6,821 nucleotides of DNA, taken from contig PLNY01000207.1 in the NCBI GenBank assembly GCA_003141915.1, positions 270-7,090 on the forward strand, written 5' to 3'. Positions 1 to 5,303 of the stretch are shown here, piece by piece; position 1 is the stretch's first letter; each line of letters begins with the position of its first letter. Origin of the DNA: Anaerolineae bacterium (GTDB lineage Bacteria; Chloroflexota; Anaerolineae; Anaerolineales; Villigracilaceae). The notes beneath the pieces are model-generated. The model saw only the letters and a program-made list of their open reading frames with translations. It did not search any database and was not told where the DNA came from. A program made the position numbers and the translations under genes.

Positions 1-503
1 TGCGGATCCTGGAGATAAAAAGGAAAAACATCATAGGTTTGACCCGACGGCAAGACTAAGCGAGCCGAAGTTGCCCCTTTTTGAACTGCAAGTGTGGTAT
101 CTGCTCCACCAAAGTATGTAGCAAGGCCATAAAATGTTATATATTTAATTCCATCTAATGTGTTGGTTTGTTCTTGTAAGGGTATTGGAATCGGTGTTAT
201 GTTTGACGGAAATGGTTCTTTTAGATCGCTTGCCCAGTCGGCGTACCTTCCACTTAATAAATCACTAGTCAAATCTATTGGACATTCAGATGGATCAACA
301 GTCTCTGGTGGGCAAACTTTATATGTCGACGCCTCAGTTGCAGTTGCTGTCGGCGCTTCTGTGGCCGTGGCAGTTGCCGTCTCAGTTGATGTGGCTGTTG
401 CTGTAGGCGGGACAGGAGTTTCGGTTGCAATTTGGGCAATCGGCGCGCAACCAAACAAGAAGATGACCATGCTAATCAGCATGAACGCAATCTTACTTTT
501 CAT
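1..503 (-). CDS. Secreted lipoprotein with Thr/Ala linker, C-terminus cut by window edge
   Basis: Reading the minus strand from 503 gives an open frame of 167 codons with no stop before the left edge, so the gene is partial at its 3' end. The product starts MKSK, followed by a hydrophobic stretch (5-17) and a lipobox LFGC with Cys19 as the lipidation site, marking a signal-peptidase-II lipoprotein anchored outside the cell membrane. Residues 27-60 are a low-complexity Thr/Ala-rich linker (TATATSTETATATAT and similar), typical of Chloroflexota surface lipoproteins. The following domain (61-167) is unrecognised; it includes two cysteines (C64, C74) that may form a disulfide and a Gly/Tyr/Phe-rich part (YFGGADTTLAV). 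Codons of that domain are more AT-rich (TTA, ATA, AAA) than in the SUF genes. Function is unknown; the lipoprotein call rests on the lipobox, linker and good ribosome-binding site. Confidence 0.85.
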   Translation of the reverse strand, partial: MKSKIAFMLISMVIFLFGCAPIAQIATETPVPPTATATSTETATATATEAPTATATEASTYKVCPPETVDPSECPIDLTSDLLSGRYADWASDLKEPFPSNITPIPIPLQEQTNTLDGIKYITFYGLATYFGGADTTLAVQKGATSARLVLPSGQTYDVFPFYLQDP

Positions 504-510
504 AAAATAC

Positions 511-516
511 CACCTC
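511..516 (-). promoter_or_regulatory. Ribosome-binding site of the lipoprotein gene
   Basis: GAGGTG on the minus strand lies 7 nt before the ATG at 503, in the 46-bp gap after the DUF2442 stop. It is one of the best Shine-Dalgarno matches in the window and fixes the start of the partial lipoprotein gene. I see no terminator between the two genes. Confidence 0.75.
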
Positions 517-549
517 GTAAAAATATTCAGGACAGGTCTTACAGCGTTG

Positions 550-849
550 TTATTTGTCTTTTCGCGCTTTTAACCATTTTTCAAACGACTGCTTGCTTTC
601 CCCGCTGTGACGCCCTGCCAACAAACCTTCCATCCCAATATGCTCATCGAGGTCTGGAAATTCTATGGCATAACCGTCGCCAAGCAATTCAAAATGCTGG
701 CGTTCGGACGGAGTAGCATTCAATAAACGCGGATACCAAGCCAGCGGCACGCTCATTCTGCGTCCATCGCTCAAATCAACAATCAACTCATCTTCTGTGA
801 CTTTAACCTGGGTTGCAAGCGGTTCGATTTCAAGAGTCAAAGTATTCAT
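550..849 (-). CDS. DUF2442 family protein
   Basis: This 99-residue protein fits DUF2442 end to end: LIVDLSDGRRMSVPLAWYPR (22-41), LLNATPSERQHFELLGDGYA (42-61), FPDLDEHIGMEGLLAGR (64-80) and a basic C-terminus ending KWLKARKDK. The usual family wording is WPDLDEDI; here it is FPDLDEHI, a mild divergence at a conserved spot. The start at 849 is chosen because of a GGAGG 6 nt upstream, and because the family begins close to that methionine. It overlaps the DUF4160 stop by 20 bp, so the two are translationally coupled and probably act together. In the proposed toxin-antitoxin-like pairing DUF2442 may be the partner or antitoxin, but this is unproven. No DNA-binding helix-turn-helix is visible. 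Confidence 0.88.
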   Translation of the reverse strand: MNTLTLEIEPLATQVKVTEDELIVDLSDGRRMSVPLAWYPRLLNATPSERQHFELLGDGYAIEFPDLDEHIGMEGLLAGRHSGESKQSFEKWLKARKDK

Positions 850-1066
850 GCCAAGCCTCCAATAACCGTGTTTCGTTCCTTTCGATAATGTGGACAATTT
901 GATTCAACTCGTTACTGGCAAAGCCTTTGTTTTTTGCCAACATAGTGGGCGCAATCCAGAACTTCGCAATTCGGTGTTCATGCTTCACGTGAATATGCGG
1001 CGGCTCGCCCCGATCAGAACTGAAAAAGATAAAAGTATATTGACCTTCCTGAAAGACAGTCGGCAT
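830..1066 (-). CDS. DUF4160 family protein
   Basis: This 78-residue protein matches the DUF4160 pattern throughout: N-terminal MPTVFQEGQYTFIFFSSD, the hallmark PPHIHVKH (22-29), AKFWIAP (34-40), NKGFASNELNQIVHIIERN (46-64) and a C-terminal LLEAWHEYF (68-76). The His-rich PPHIHV strand could be catalytic or metal-binding, but no biochemical function is established to my knowledge. DUF4160 genes commonly sit directly before DUF2442 genes, as here, and the pair has been suggested to be toxin-antitoxin-like on context alone. The start is supported by the canonical MPT N-terminus; its Shine-Dalgarno is weak (AGG, 6 nt upstream). The 68-bp gap from the Rieske gene holds no convincing promoter or terminator. 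Family call is confident; role is unknown. Confidence 0.88.
   Translation of the reverse strand: MPTVFQEGQYTFIFFSSDRGEPPHIHVKHEHRIAKFWIAPTMLAKNKGFASNELNQIVHIIERNETRLLEAWHEYFDS
856..860 (-). promoter_or_regulatory. Ribosome-binding site deciding the DUF2442 start
   Basis: GGAGG on the minus strand lies 6 nt before the ATG at 849. It lies inside the 3' end of the DUF4160 coding region. It argues against the longer reading that begins at 897, whose extra 16 residues would overlap DUF4160 by 68 bp and do not resemble the family. Confidence 0.8.
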
Positions 1067-1134
1067 TTCGAACCTAATTTTATCACGCAGTTAATGAGCA
1101 ACATTCCCCTCTTCGAGGACTTCGCAAACGTGAC

Positions 1135-1482
1135 CTATTCTTTTGGTATTCCAAGTTGTATCATCCCCTCCACAACTCGAACGGGATACGCGGGAATATC
1201 CACCACCGCTGGCATCTGCGTCACCTCGCCGGTACGAACATCGAACTGCGCGCCGTGGCGGGGACAAGTGATGTTGTAGCCTTCCAGGTCGCCTTCGCCC
1301 ACCGGCCCTTCATCGTGCGAACAGACATCGGCAATGGAAAAATATTGCCCGGCAATATTGAAGATCACAATCGGTTTCCCTTCGATCTCGACGAACATCC
1401 GCTCGCCGTTCGGCAACTCGCTGGCCGGGGCGATCTCAACGTATTCGATTTTTGATTCATCTATTTGAGTGTAATTGAACAT
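1135..1482 (-). CDS. Rieske-type [2Fe-2S] ferredoxin in the SUF operon
   Basis: This is a soluble 115-residue single-domain Rieske protein. The cluster ligands are visible in CSHDEGPVGEG (Cys54, His56) and CPRHGAQFD (Cys73, His76), with 16 residues between the two pairs, as in dioxygenase-type Rieske ferredoxins. The C-terminal TGEVTQMPAVVDIPAYPVRV (85-104) is typical of that fold. No transmembrane helix or Tat signal is present, so it is cytoplasmic and not a cytochrome bc subunit. It ends the SUF gene set, 65 bp after sufU. Similar small Rieske proteins sit in suf clusters of Streptomyces and relatives (from memory), often misnamed as aromatic dioxygenase ferredoxin subunits; no dioxygenase gene is present here. 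Supply of electrons for cluster assembly, or being an early client of SUF, is inference. The N-terminal 12 residues are an extension of unclear role. Confidence 0.9.
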   Translation of the reverse strand: MFNYTQIDESKIEYVEIAPASELPNGERMFVEIEGKPIVIFNIAGQYFSIADVCSHDEGPVGEGDLEGYNITCPRHGAQFDVRTGEVTQMPAVVDIPAYPVRVVEGMIQLGIPKE

Positions 1483-1489
1483 TCTTCTT

Positions 1490-1494
1490 CCCTC
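1490..1494 (-). promoter_or_regulatory. Ribosome-binding site of the Rieske gene
   Basis: GAGGG on the minus strand lies 7 nt before the ATG at 1482. It is embedded in the outer flank of the GC-rich hairpin element, so the repeat insertion appears to have supplied or preserved the Shine-Dalgarno. Confidence 0.6.
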
Positions 1495-1541
1495 ACCCTG
1501 CCCTCTCCCCGCTCCCTACGGGAGTGCTTCGCGAGGAGAGG
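1491..1541. repeat. GC-rich nested hairpin element in the sufU-Rieske spacer
   Basis: Between the sufU stop and the Rieske start lies a nested inverted repeat. The outer arms are CCTCTCC (1502-1508) and GGAGAGG (1535-1541). The inner stem is CTCCC (1512-1516) and GGGAG (1520-1524) with a TAC loop. The flank CCCTCACCCTG (1490-1500), read on the minus strand, supplies the GTGAGGG used as ribosome-binding site of the Rieske gene. The CCCTCACCC...CCCTCTCCC wording resembles a dispersed intergenic repeat seen in many bacterial genomes (from memory). It is unrelated in sequence to the other two palindromes. As a transcript it could form a stem just before the Rieske ribosome-binding site, so it could attenuate or stabilise the message; that is inference. 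Confidence 0.65.
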
Positions 1542-1547
1542 AAAAAT

Positions 1548-1943
1548 TTATTCCACCAACGAATCGCTGGCTTCACCTAAACCATAAACACCAGCCTTCA
1601 AAACCTTCAGCGAAAGCAATGCACATTTCAGACGCACGGGACCAAGGTCAATGCCAAGCAGATCAAGGATGTGCTGCTTGTTCAAAGCCTTGACTTCGTC
1701 CAATGATTTGCCGATAACCGACTCAAGCAATAGGTCGGCAGAGGCTTGCGAGATGGCACATCCATGCCCATCGAAACGCGCCTCAGCGACCTTCCCATCC
1801 TTATCCACGCGCAGATCGATCTGGATGTGATCGCCGCACAATGGGTTGTTATCCGCGAACGAAATATCATGCGGGTCAAGATGTCCGCGGTACGACGGGT
1901 TTTTATAATGTTCAATAATGACTTCGCGATAGAGATCGTCCAT
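1548..1943 (-). CDS. sufU: SufU, sulfur-transfer / Fe-S assembly protein
   Basis: SufU is the Zn-containing sulfurtransferase partner of SufS; it accepts persulfide sulfur and passes it to SufBCD. The 131-residue protein carries the IscU/SufU-fold motifs NNPLCGD (32-38), GHGCAISQAS (59-68) and VRLKCALLSLK (103-113). Cys36, Asp38, Cys62 and Cys107 match the Zn ligands and sulfur-accepting cysteine of Bacillus SufU (Cys41, Asp43, Cys66, Cys128). The residue before Cys107 is Lys, as in SufU, not the His of IscU. Cys62 to Cys107 spans only 45 residues against 62 in B. subtilis SufU, so the insertion usually cited as a SufU hallmark is largely missing. The N-terminus MDDLYREVIIEHYKNP supports the start; the Shine-Dalgarno is weak (GAG, 6 nt upstream). 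The short form fits other SUF-linked NifU-like proteins of thermophiles and Chloroflexota (from memory). Confidence 0.94.
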   Translation of the reverse strand: MDDLYREVIIEHYKNPSYRGHLDPHDISFADNNPLCGDHIQIDLRVDKDGKVAEARFDGHGCAISQASADLLLESVIGKSLDEVKALNKQHILDLLGIDLGPVRLKCALLSLKVLKAGVYGLGEASDSLVE

Positions 1944-1980
1944 AATTTACTCAGTGTCAACGCCCTGCGCCCTTTCAGGG

Positions 1981-2061
1981 TTGCGAGCAAAGCGAAGCAA
2001 TCTCCTCATTGATGGTTAGTTGAGATTGCCACGCCGCCAAACTACAGCGGCTCGCAATGAC
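1981..2061. repeat. Intergenic palindromic repeat, copy 1 (sufS-sufU spacer), inverted relative to copy 2
   Basis: This 81-bp imperfect palindrome lies in the 123-bp sufS-sufU spacer, starting 5 bp after the sufS stop. The outer arms are TTGCGAGC (1981-1988) and GCTCGCAA (2050-2057), followed by TGAC (2058-2061). The inner arms are GCAATCTC (1997-2004) and GAGATTGC (2022-2029) around a 17-base loop. Its reverse complement lines up with the copy at 5304-5390: both then begin GTCATTGCGAGC, contain GCGTGGCAATCTC in the first half and GAGATTGCTTCG in the second. The two copies are therefore the same element in opposite orientation. The outer left arm lacks the terminal GTCA, suggesting erosion. 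A small extra hairpin, CCCT-TTC-AGGG (1970-1980), abuts it. Confidence 0.85.
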
Positions 2062-2066
2062 ATCAA

Positions 2067-3293
2067 TTATCCAAATACCTTTTTGACCTTGTAAATTCCT
2101 TCCACCAATTTATCCACTTCATCTTTTGTGGAGTAGAGATAGAAACTAGCGCGCGTAGTCGCAGTGATTCCAAATTTCTCATGCAACGGCTGGGCACAAT
2201 GATGACCGGCGCGGACGGCAATTCCGTGCCGATCCAAAATCTGCGCCACATCATGTGGGTGGATGCCGTCGAATGTGAATGATGCTACGCCGCCTTTTTT
2301 ATCAGCGGTCGGGCCAAAGATCTTCAAGCCAGGGATTTCTTCCAAACGTTCCAACGCGTATTCGATCATCTCATGTTCGTGCGCAGAAACCTCTTCCATG
2401 CCAATCGAACTGAGATAATCCACCGCCGCGCCGAAGCCAACCGATTCAGCAATGGCCGGTGTGCCCGCTTCAAATTTGGAAGGGATCGTGGTTGGTTTAA
2501 ACGAACGCAGCTTCACTTCCTTGATCATGTCACCGCCGCCGAGGAACGGAGGCATCGCTTCGAGCAAGGTAGTCTTTCCATATAACGCGCCGATTCCCGT
2601 TGGGCCGCACATCTTATGCGCGGAAAAAGCCATAAAGTCCACGTCCAGTTTTTGCACATCCACTTTCAGATGCGGGACGGATTGAGCCGCGTCAAGAACA
2701 GTCAGCGCGCCCGCTTCGTGAGCCATCTGAATCATCTCCGCGGCTGGGTTAATCGTGCCGAGGACGTTGGACATGTGCGTAAACGAGACCAACTTCGGGC
2801 CTTGGAAAAGAAGCGAACGATAAACATCAAGATCAAGCAGACCGTCATCCATCACAGGGATGAATTCGAGTCGAACGCCGCGTTCCGCCGCAAGCATGTG
2901 CCACGGGACCAAATTGCTGTGATGCTCCATCTCGGTCAGGATGATCAAATCGCCCGATTTGAGATTTGCGCGCGCCCAGGTATATGCAACGAGATTGATG
3001 GACTCGGTGGTGTTGCGCGTGTAAATGATTTGATGAGCCGACGGCGCGTTGATAAACTTTGCAATCTTGACGCGCGCCTGCTCGTACATGGCGGTGGATT
3101 CTTCCGCAAGCACATGCACGCCGCGATGGATGTTGGCATTGGAGCGGCGATAGAACGTGTTCATCGCTTCGATCACCGACTCGGGCTTTTGCGACGTCGC
3201 CGTGGAATCAAGATAAATCACTTTGACGCCGGGATGAACTTCGCGGTCGAGAATAGGAAAGTCTTTGCGGATTTGTTGAACGTTAAAAGACAT
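2067..3293 (-). CDS. sufS: SufS, group II cysteine desulfurase
   Basis: SufS is a PLP-dependent cysteine desulfurase that converts L-cysteine to L-alanine and holds the sulfur as a persulfide for transfer to SufU. The 408-residue protein matches the family length. Fold-type I landmarks are all visible: MEHHSNLVPW (122-131, His125 stacking on PLP), VLDAAQSVPH (199-208, Asp201 and Gln204), FSAHKMCGPTGIG (223-235, Lys227 as the Schiff-base lysine), FEAGTPAIAE (274-283) and RAGHHCAQPLH (361-371, Cys366 as the persulfide cysteine, equivalent to E. coli Cys364). Arg381 fits the substrate carboxylate-binding arginine. The GHHCAQP motif and short active-site loop mark a SufS/CsdA-type enzyme rather than IscS/NifS. 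The start MSFNVQQIRKDFPIL matches typical SufS N-termini although no Shine-Dalgarno precedes it. No sufE is nearby; sufU follows, consistent with a SufS-SufU pair. Confidence 0.97.
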   Translation of the reverse strand: MSFNVQQIRKDFPILDREVHPGVKVIYLDSTATSQKPESVIEAMNTFYRRSNANIHRGVHVLAEESTAMYEQARVKIAKFINAPSAHQIIYTRNTTESINLVAYTWARANLKSGDLIILTEMEHHSNLVPWHMLAAERGVRLEFIPVMDDGLLDLDVYRSLLFQGPKLVSFTHMSNVLGTINPAAEMIQMAHEAGALTVLDAAQSVPHLKVDVQKLDVDFMAFSAHKMCGPTGIGALYGKTTLLEAMPPFLGGGDMIKEVKLRSFKPTTIPSKFEAGTPAIAESVGFGAAVDYLSSIGMEEVSAHEHEMIEYALERLEEIPGLKIFGPTADKKGGVASFTFDGIHPHDVAQILDRHGIAVRAGHHCAQPLHEKFGITATTRASFYLYSTKDEVDKLVEGIYKVKKVFG

Positions 3294-3353
3294 AAGGATT
3301 CAATACACGATCACTCAATAGTGAGGATTCGATTTCCGAATATCAAATATTAT
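3294..3353. other. Spacer upstream of sufS with small hairpin, no ribosome-binding site
   Basis: This 60-bp AT-rich gap separates the SH3-like gene from sufS. It contains a 5-bp stem with a 4-base loop (TCACT 3311-3315, CAAT, AGTGA 3320-3324). A 7-bp direct repeat reads GAATCCT on the coding strand (3301-3295 and 3330-3324). The bases just before the sufS ATG read TTGAATCCTT, which is not a Shine-Dalgarno. I see no convincing promoter and no terminator T-run. Whether the hairpin matters is unknown. Confidence 0.4.
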
Positions 3354-3950
3354 TTAATAATCAGGCACTTCTTTCTTACTGCCCCTTTTGGCATACGTCG
3401 CGTCGCGGATTTGATCCGATGTCAGTGGGTACCACAAGATGCGGTCCGGCACCATCCAGCCATCGGTCAGAAAAACATTCGAGCGGAATTGCACGGCCAC
3501 CAGCTTGTTGTCCACTTGAACCACGATGCCTTTGACCCAGCCGCGTACGCGTTCACCGTTTTTCTCATGATCGCAGAAAACCTCGACCGTATCGCCAACT
3601 TGAAATTCATGTGCCGCGGCAGGCGCATTCATGTAAGTGAACTGCGGCGGGGTGTTGCGAAGGACGCGGCGCTCCTCGGAAGTGAGAGGCGTGTATTGCG
3701 GCTTGACCTTTACTTTCGTCTTGGGACGCGCAACGGGTTTTGCGAGCGGCCTCGGTTTCATGGCCGGAATCGAAATCGGCAATGGCGGCTTTACAGCAAC
3801 CGCCGCCGCAGTTTTCACCGCGGGCTTCGCAGCTTTCTTTACAGCTTGTTTTCTGATCACAGCCTTCACAACCTTCTTCGCTTTTATACTCTTTGGTTTC
3901 CTGTCGAGCTTCTTCTTTGCATTTGCTTTCGATTTTTTTTTCGTAGCCAT
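3354..3950 (-). CDS. Unknown protein: Lys-rich basic tail plus C-terminal SH3-like domain
   Basis: I do not recognise this 198-residue protein as a named family. Residues 1-83 are a low-complexity basic tail of Lys, Ala, Pro and Val (25 Lys and 4 Arg against one Asp), resembling histone H1-like or ribosomal-type nucleic-acid-binding tails. Residues about 84-114 form a linker. Residues about 115-175 look like a small beta-barrel: FQVGDTVEVF (116-125), RGWVKGIVVQVDNKLVAVQF (136-155) and DGWMVPDRILWYP (163-175), reminiscent of SH3, KOW or Tudor-type folds. There is one cysteine (C126) and no Fe-S motif, signal peptide or membrane span. The ATG is 4 nt after the sufD stop, so it is probably translationally coupled. 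It is an intact ORF with typical codon use, not debris. Codons 4-6 form an A9 tract. Nucleic-acid or ribosome association is inference from composition only. Confidence 0.85.
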   Translation of the reverse strand: MATKKKSKANAKKKLDRKPKSIKAKKVVKAVIRKQAVKKAAKPAVKTAAAVAVKPPLPISIPAMKPRPLAKPVARPKTKVKVKPQYTPLTSEERRVLRNTPPQFTYMNAPAAAHEFQVGDTVEVFCDHEKNGERVRGWVKGIVVQVDNKLVAVQFRSNVFLTDGWMVPDRILWYPLTSDQIRDATYAKRGSKKEVPDY

Positions 3951-3954
3951 CGTT

Positions 3955-5286
3955 TTAACCCATTTTCTCCAAAATTGCCTGCTGGAATCTTTCCCTCACA
4001 CCCTCAAACGGGATGCGCTGCATGATCGGATCGAAGAAACCTTCGACCACAATTCGTTCCGCGTCTTTCTGCGGAATCCCACGCGACTTAAGATAGAAGA
4101 TCGGTTCCTCCTCCAACTTTCCAACGGTCGCGCCGTGCGTACAACGGACATCGTCTGCAAGGATCTCCAATCCCGGAATCGAATCCGCGCGCGCGCCCTC
4201 ATCCAGGATGATGTTGCGGTTCGCTTGATATCCGTCGGTTTTTTCTGCGCCTTTGGCGACGTAGATCATGCCCTGCCACACGGAACGACTCTTGCCTTTC
4301 AACGCGCCTTTGAATAACAAATCACTGGTCGTATGCGGCGCAAGATGATTTTGCTGGGTATCATGATCCAAATGTTGAGTGCCATCCGTAAAATAGAAAC
4401 CGGACATGCGACCGGTTGCACCTTCGCCGGCCAGATCCAGCTCGGAAAAGTTCTTCGTCAGCTTCGAGCCGATGGCGCCGAAGATCCAATCGAGGTTGCC
4501 ATCGCGTTCGACGCGGATGCGCTCGTGGCTAAAGTTCCAAACGTGTTTGCCCCACGATTGCAATTCGACAAACTTGAGACTTGCTCCCTGCATGACTTTG
4601 ATTTCGACGATGCCTGCGTGAAGCGCGTCACCTGATTCGGTCGGTGAAGCCGACTCGTGAACATAGGTTGCACTTGCGCCCTCATCAATAAAGACAAGCA
4701 GATGAGAGATATGCGCCAGGTTTGCACCCGGTCCCCAAAGAATGCTATGAAGCGGTCGTTCAATTTTAACATTCTTCGGCACATACAATACGATACCGTT
4801 CTGAGAAAACGCGCCAGCCAACGCCGCAAACTTACCTTCTTCGACATTGACAGTTTGACCCAGAATCTTGGCGACAATATCCGGATATTTTTCCTGCGCG
4901 GTTTTGAAGTCAGTGAAGATGACGCCTTGTTGCGCAAGCGAAGCATCGAGATCAATCTTCGAGCCGCCGCGGAATAAGACAATTTGTCCGCCATGCTGAT
5001 CAGCGACAAGCGGATTGAGCAAATCGTTGGGCACTGAGGGAAGATTATTATATTTTGAAGAAAGCTTGAATGCGTCAACCGGCATCGTATGAATATCCGT
5101 GCGGCGCCAGGCATCGAGAGTTACATCGGGCAGAGTCTGCCGTTTGAACGCTTCCCAGGCGCGAGCGCGGTACGAAGCGACGAGTCCGCTCGCGGCGGGA
5201 ATATCAGCCTCGGTAAAGGAAAAATCCTTTGCGGCAGATTCAACTCCTCGAGTTTTTGTGATTACAACTTTTGGTTTTTCCTGCAT
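3955..5286 (-). CDS. sufD: SufD, Fe-S cluster assembly subunit
   Basis: SufD is the paralogue of SufB; the two pair in the cytoplasmic SufBC2D complex and the cluster is thought to form at their interface. The 443-residue product shows the family's C-terminal beta-helix signature: a His-rich block HLDHDTQQNHLAPHTTSDLL (about 305-324, with H305, H308, H314, H318), then ANRNIILDEGARADSIPGLE (355-374), DDVRCTHGATVG (378-389) and IFYLKSRGIPQKDAE (396-410). Cys382 and His384 in CTHGATVG align with E. coli SufD Cys358 and His360, the latter implicated in cluster assembly. SufD rather than SufB is indicated by this CxHGAT motif and by the lack of the SufB N-terminal block. The Shine-Dalgarno is weak (AAAAGA, about 7 nt before the ATG), and a palindrome ends 17 bp upstream. 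The stop is 4 nt from the next gene, implying co-translation. Confidence 0.95.
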   Translation of the reverse strand: MQEKPKVVITKTRGVESAAKDFSFTEADIPAASGLVASYRARAWEAFKRQTLPDVTLDAWRRTDIHTMPVDAFKLSSKYNNLPSVPNDLLNPLVADQHGGQIVLFRGGSKIDLDASLAQQGVIFTDFKTAQEKYPDIVAKILGQTVNVEEGKFAALAGAFSQNGIVLYVPKNVKIERPLHSILWGPGANLAHISHLLVFIDEGASATYVHESASPTESGDALHAGIVEIKVMQGASLKFVELQSWGKHVWNFSHERIRVERDGNLDWIFGAIGSKLTKNFSELDLAGEGATGRMSGFYFTDGTQHLDHDTQQNHLAPHTTSDLLFKGALKGKSRSVWQGMIYVAKGAEKTDGYQANRNIILDEGARADSIPGLEILADDVRCTHGATVGKLEEEPIFYLKSRGIPQKDAERIVVEGFFDPIMQRIPFEGVRERFQQAILEKMG

Positions 5287-5303
5287 GTTATTCTTTTCAT
5301 TAG

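Noticed and set aside
160..573. Plus-strand frame with repeated Val-Ala-Val-Ala sequence
   Set aside because: It is the reverse reading of the Thr/Ala linker of the lipoprotein; the minus strand has the lipobox and a good ribosome-binding site.
850..897. Longer start for the DUF2442 gene, adding 16 residues
   Set aside because: The downstream ATG at 849 has a GGAGG 6 nt before it and matches the family start; the extension would increase the overlap with DUF4160 to 68 bp.
1067..1100. TAAAAT-like box upstream of DUF4160 as a promoter
   Set aside because: The only -35-like sequence (TTGCTC) is about 13 bp away, too close for a standard promoter.
1108..1118. CCTC-TTC-GAGG stem after the Rieske stop as a transcription terminator
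   Set aside because: The stem is only 4 bp and no T-run follows on the minus strand.
1955..1960. Perfect TTGACA on the minus strand just upstream of sufU, as a -35 box
   Set aside because: A -10 at 16-18 bp spacing would fall inside the sufU coding region and no TATAAT-like sequence is there.
1981..2061. The spacer palindromes as CRISPR repeats or tRNA-like structures
   Set aside because: They are single copies kilobases apart, with no regular spacer array, and have no cloverleaf arms or TPsiC-like sequence.
2616..4025. Long plus-strand open frame of 469 codons antisense to sufS, the Lys-rich gene and the end of sufD
   Set aside because: It lies fully opposite three well-supported genes, its product is rich in Arg, His and Phe as expected for an antisense reading, and it matches no family I know. 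It is a shadow frame.
3637..4317. Plus-strand open frame with a Phe/Ala-rich, membrane-like product
   Set aside because: The hydrophobic look comes from reading the Lys codons of the basic tail backwards (AAA to TTT). It is opposite real genes and has no independent support.
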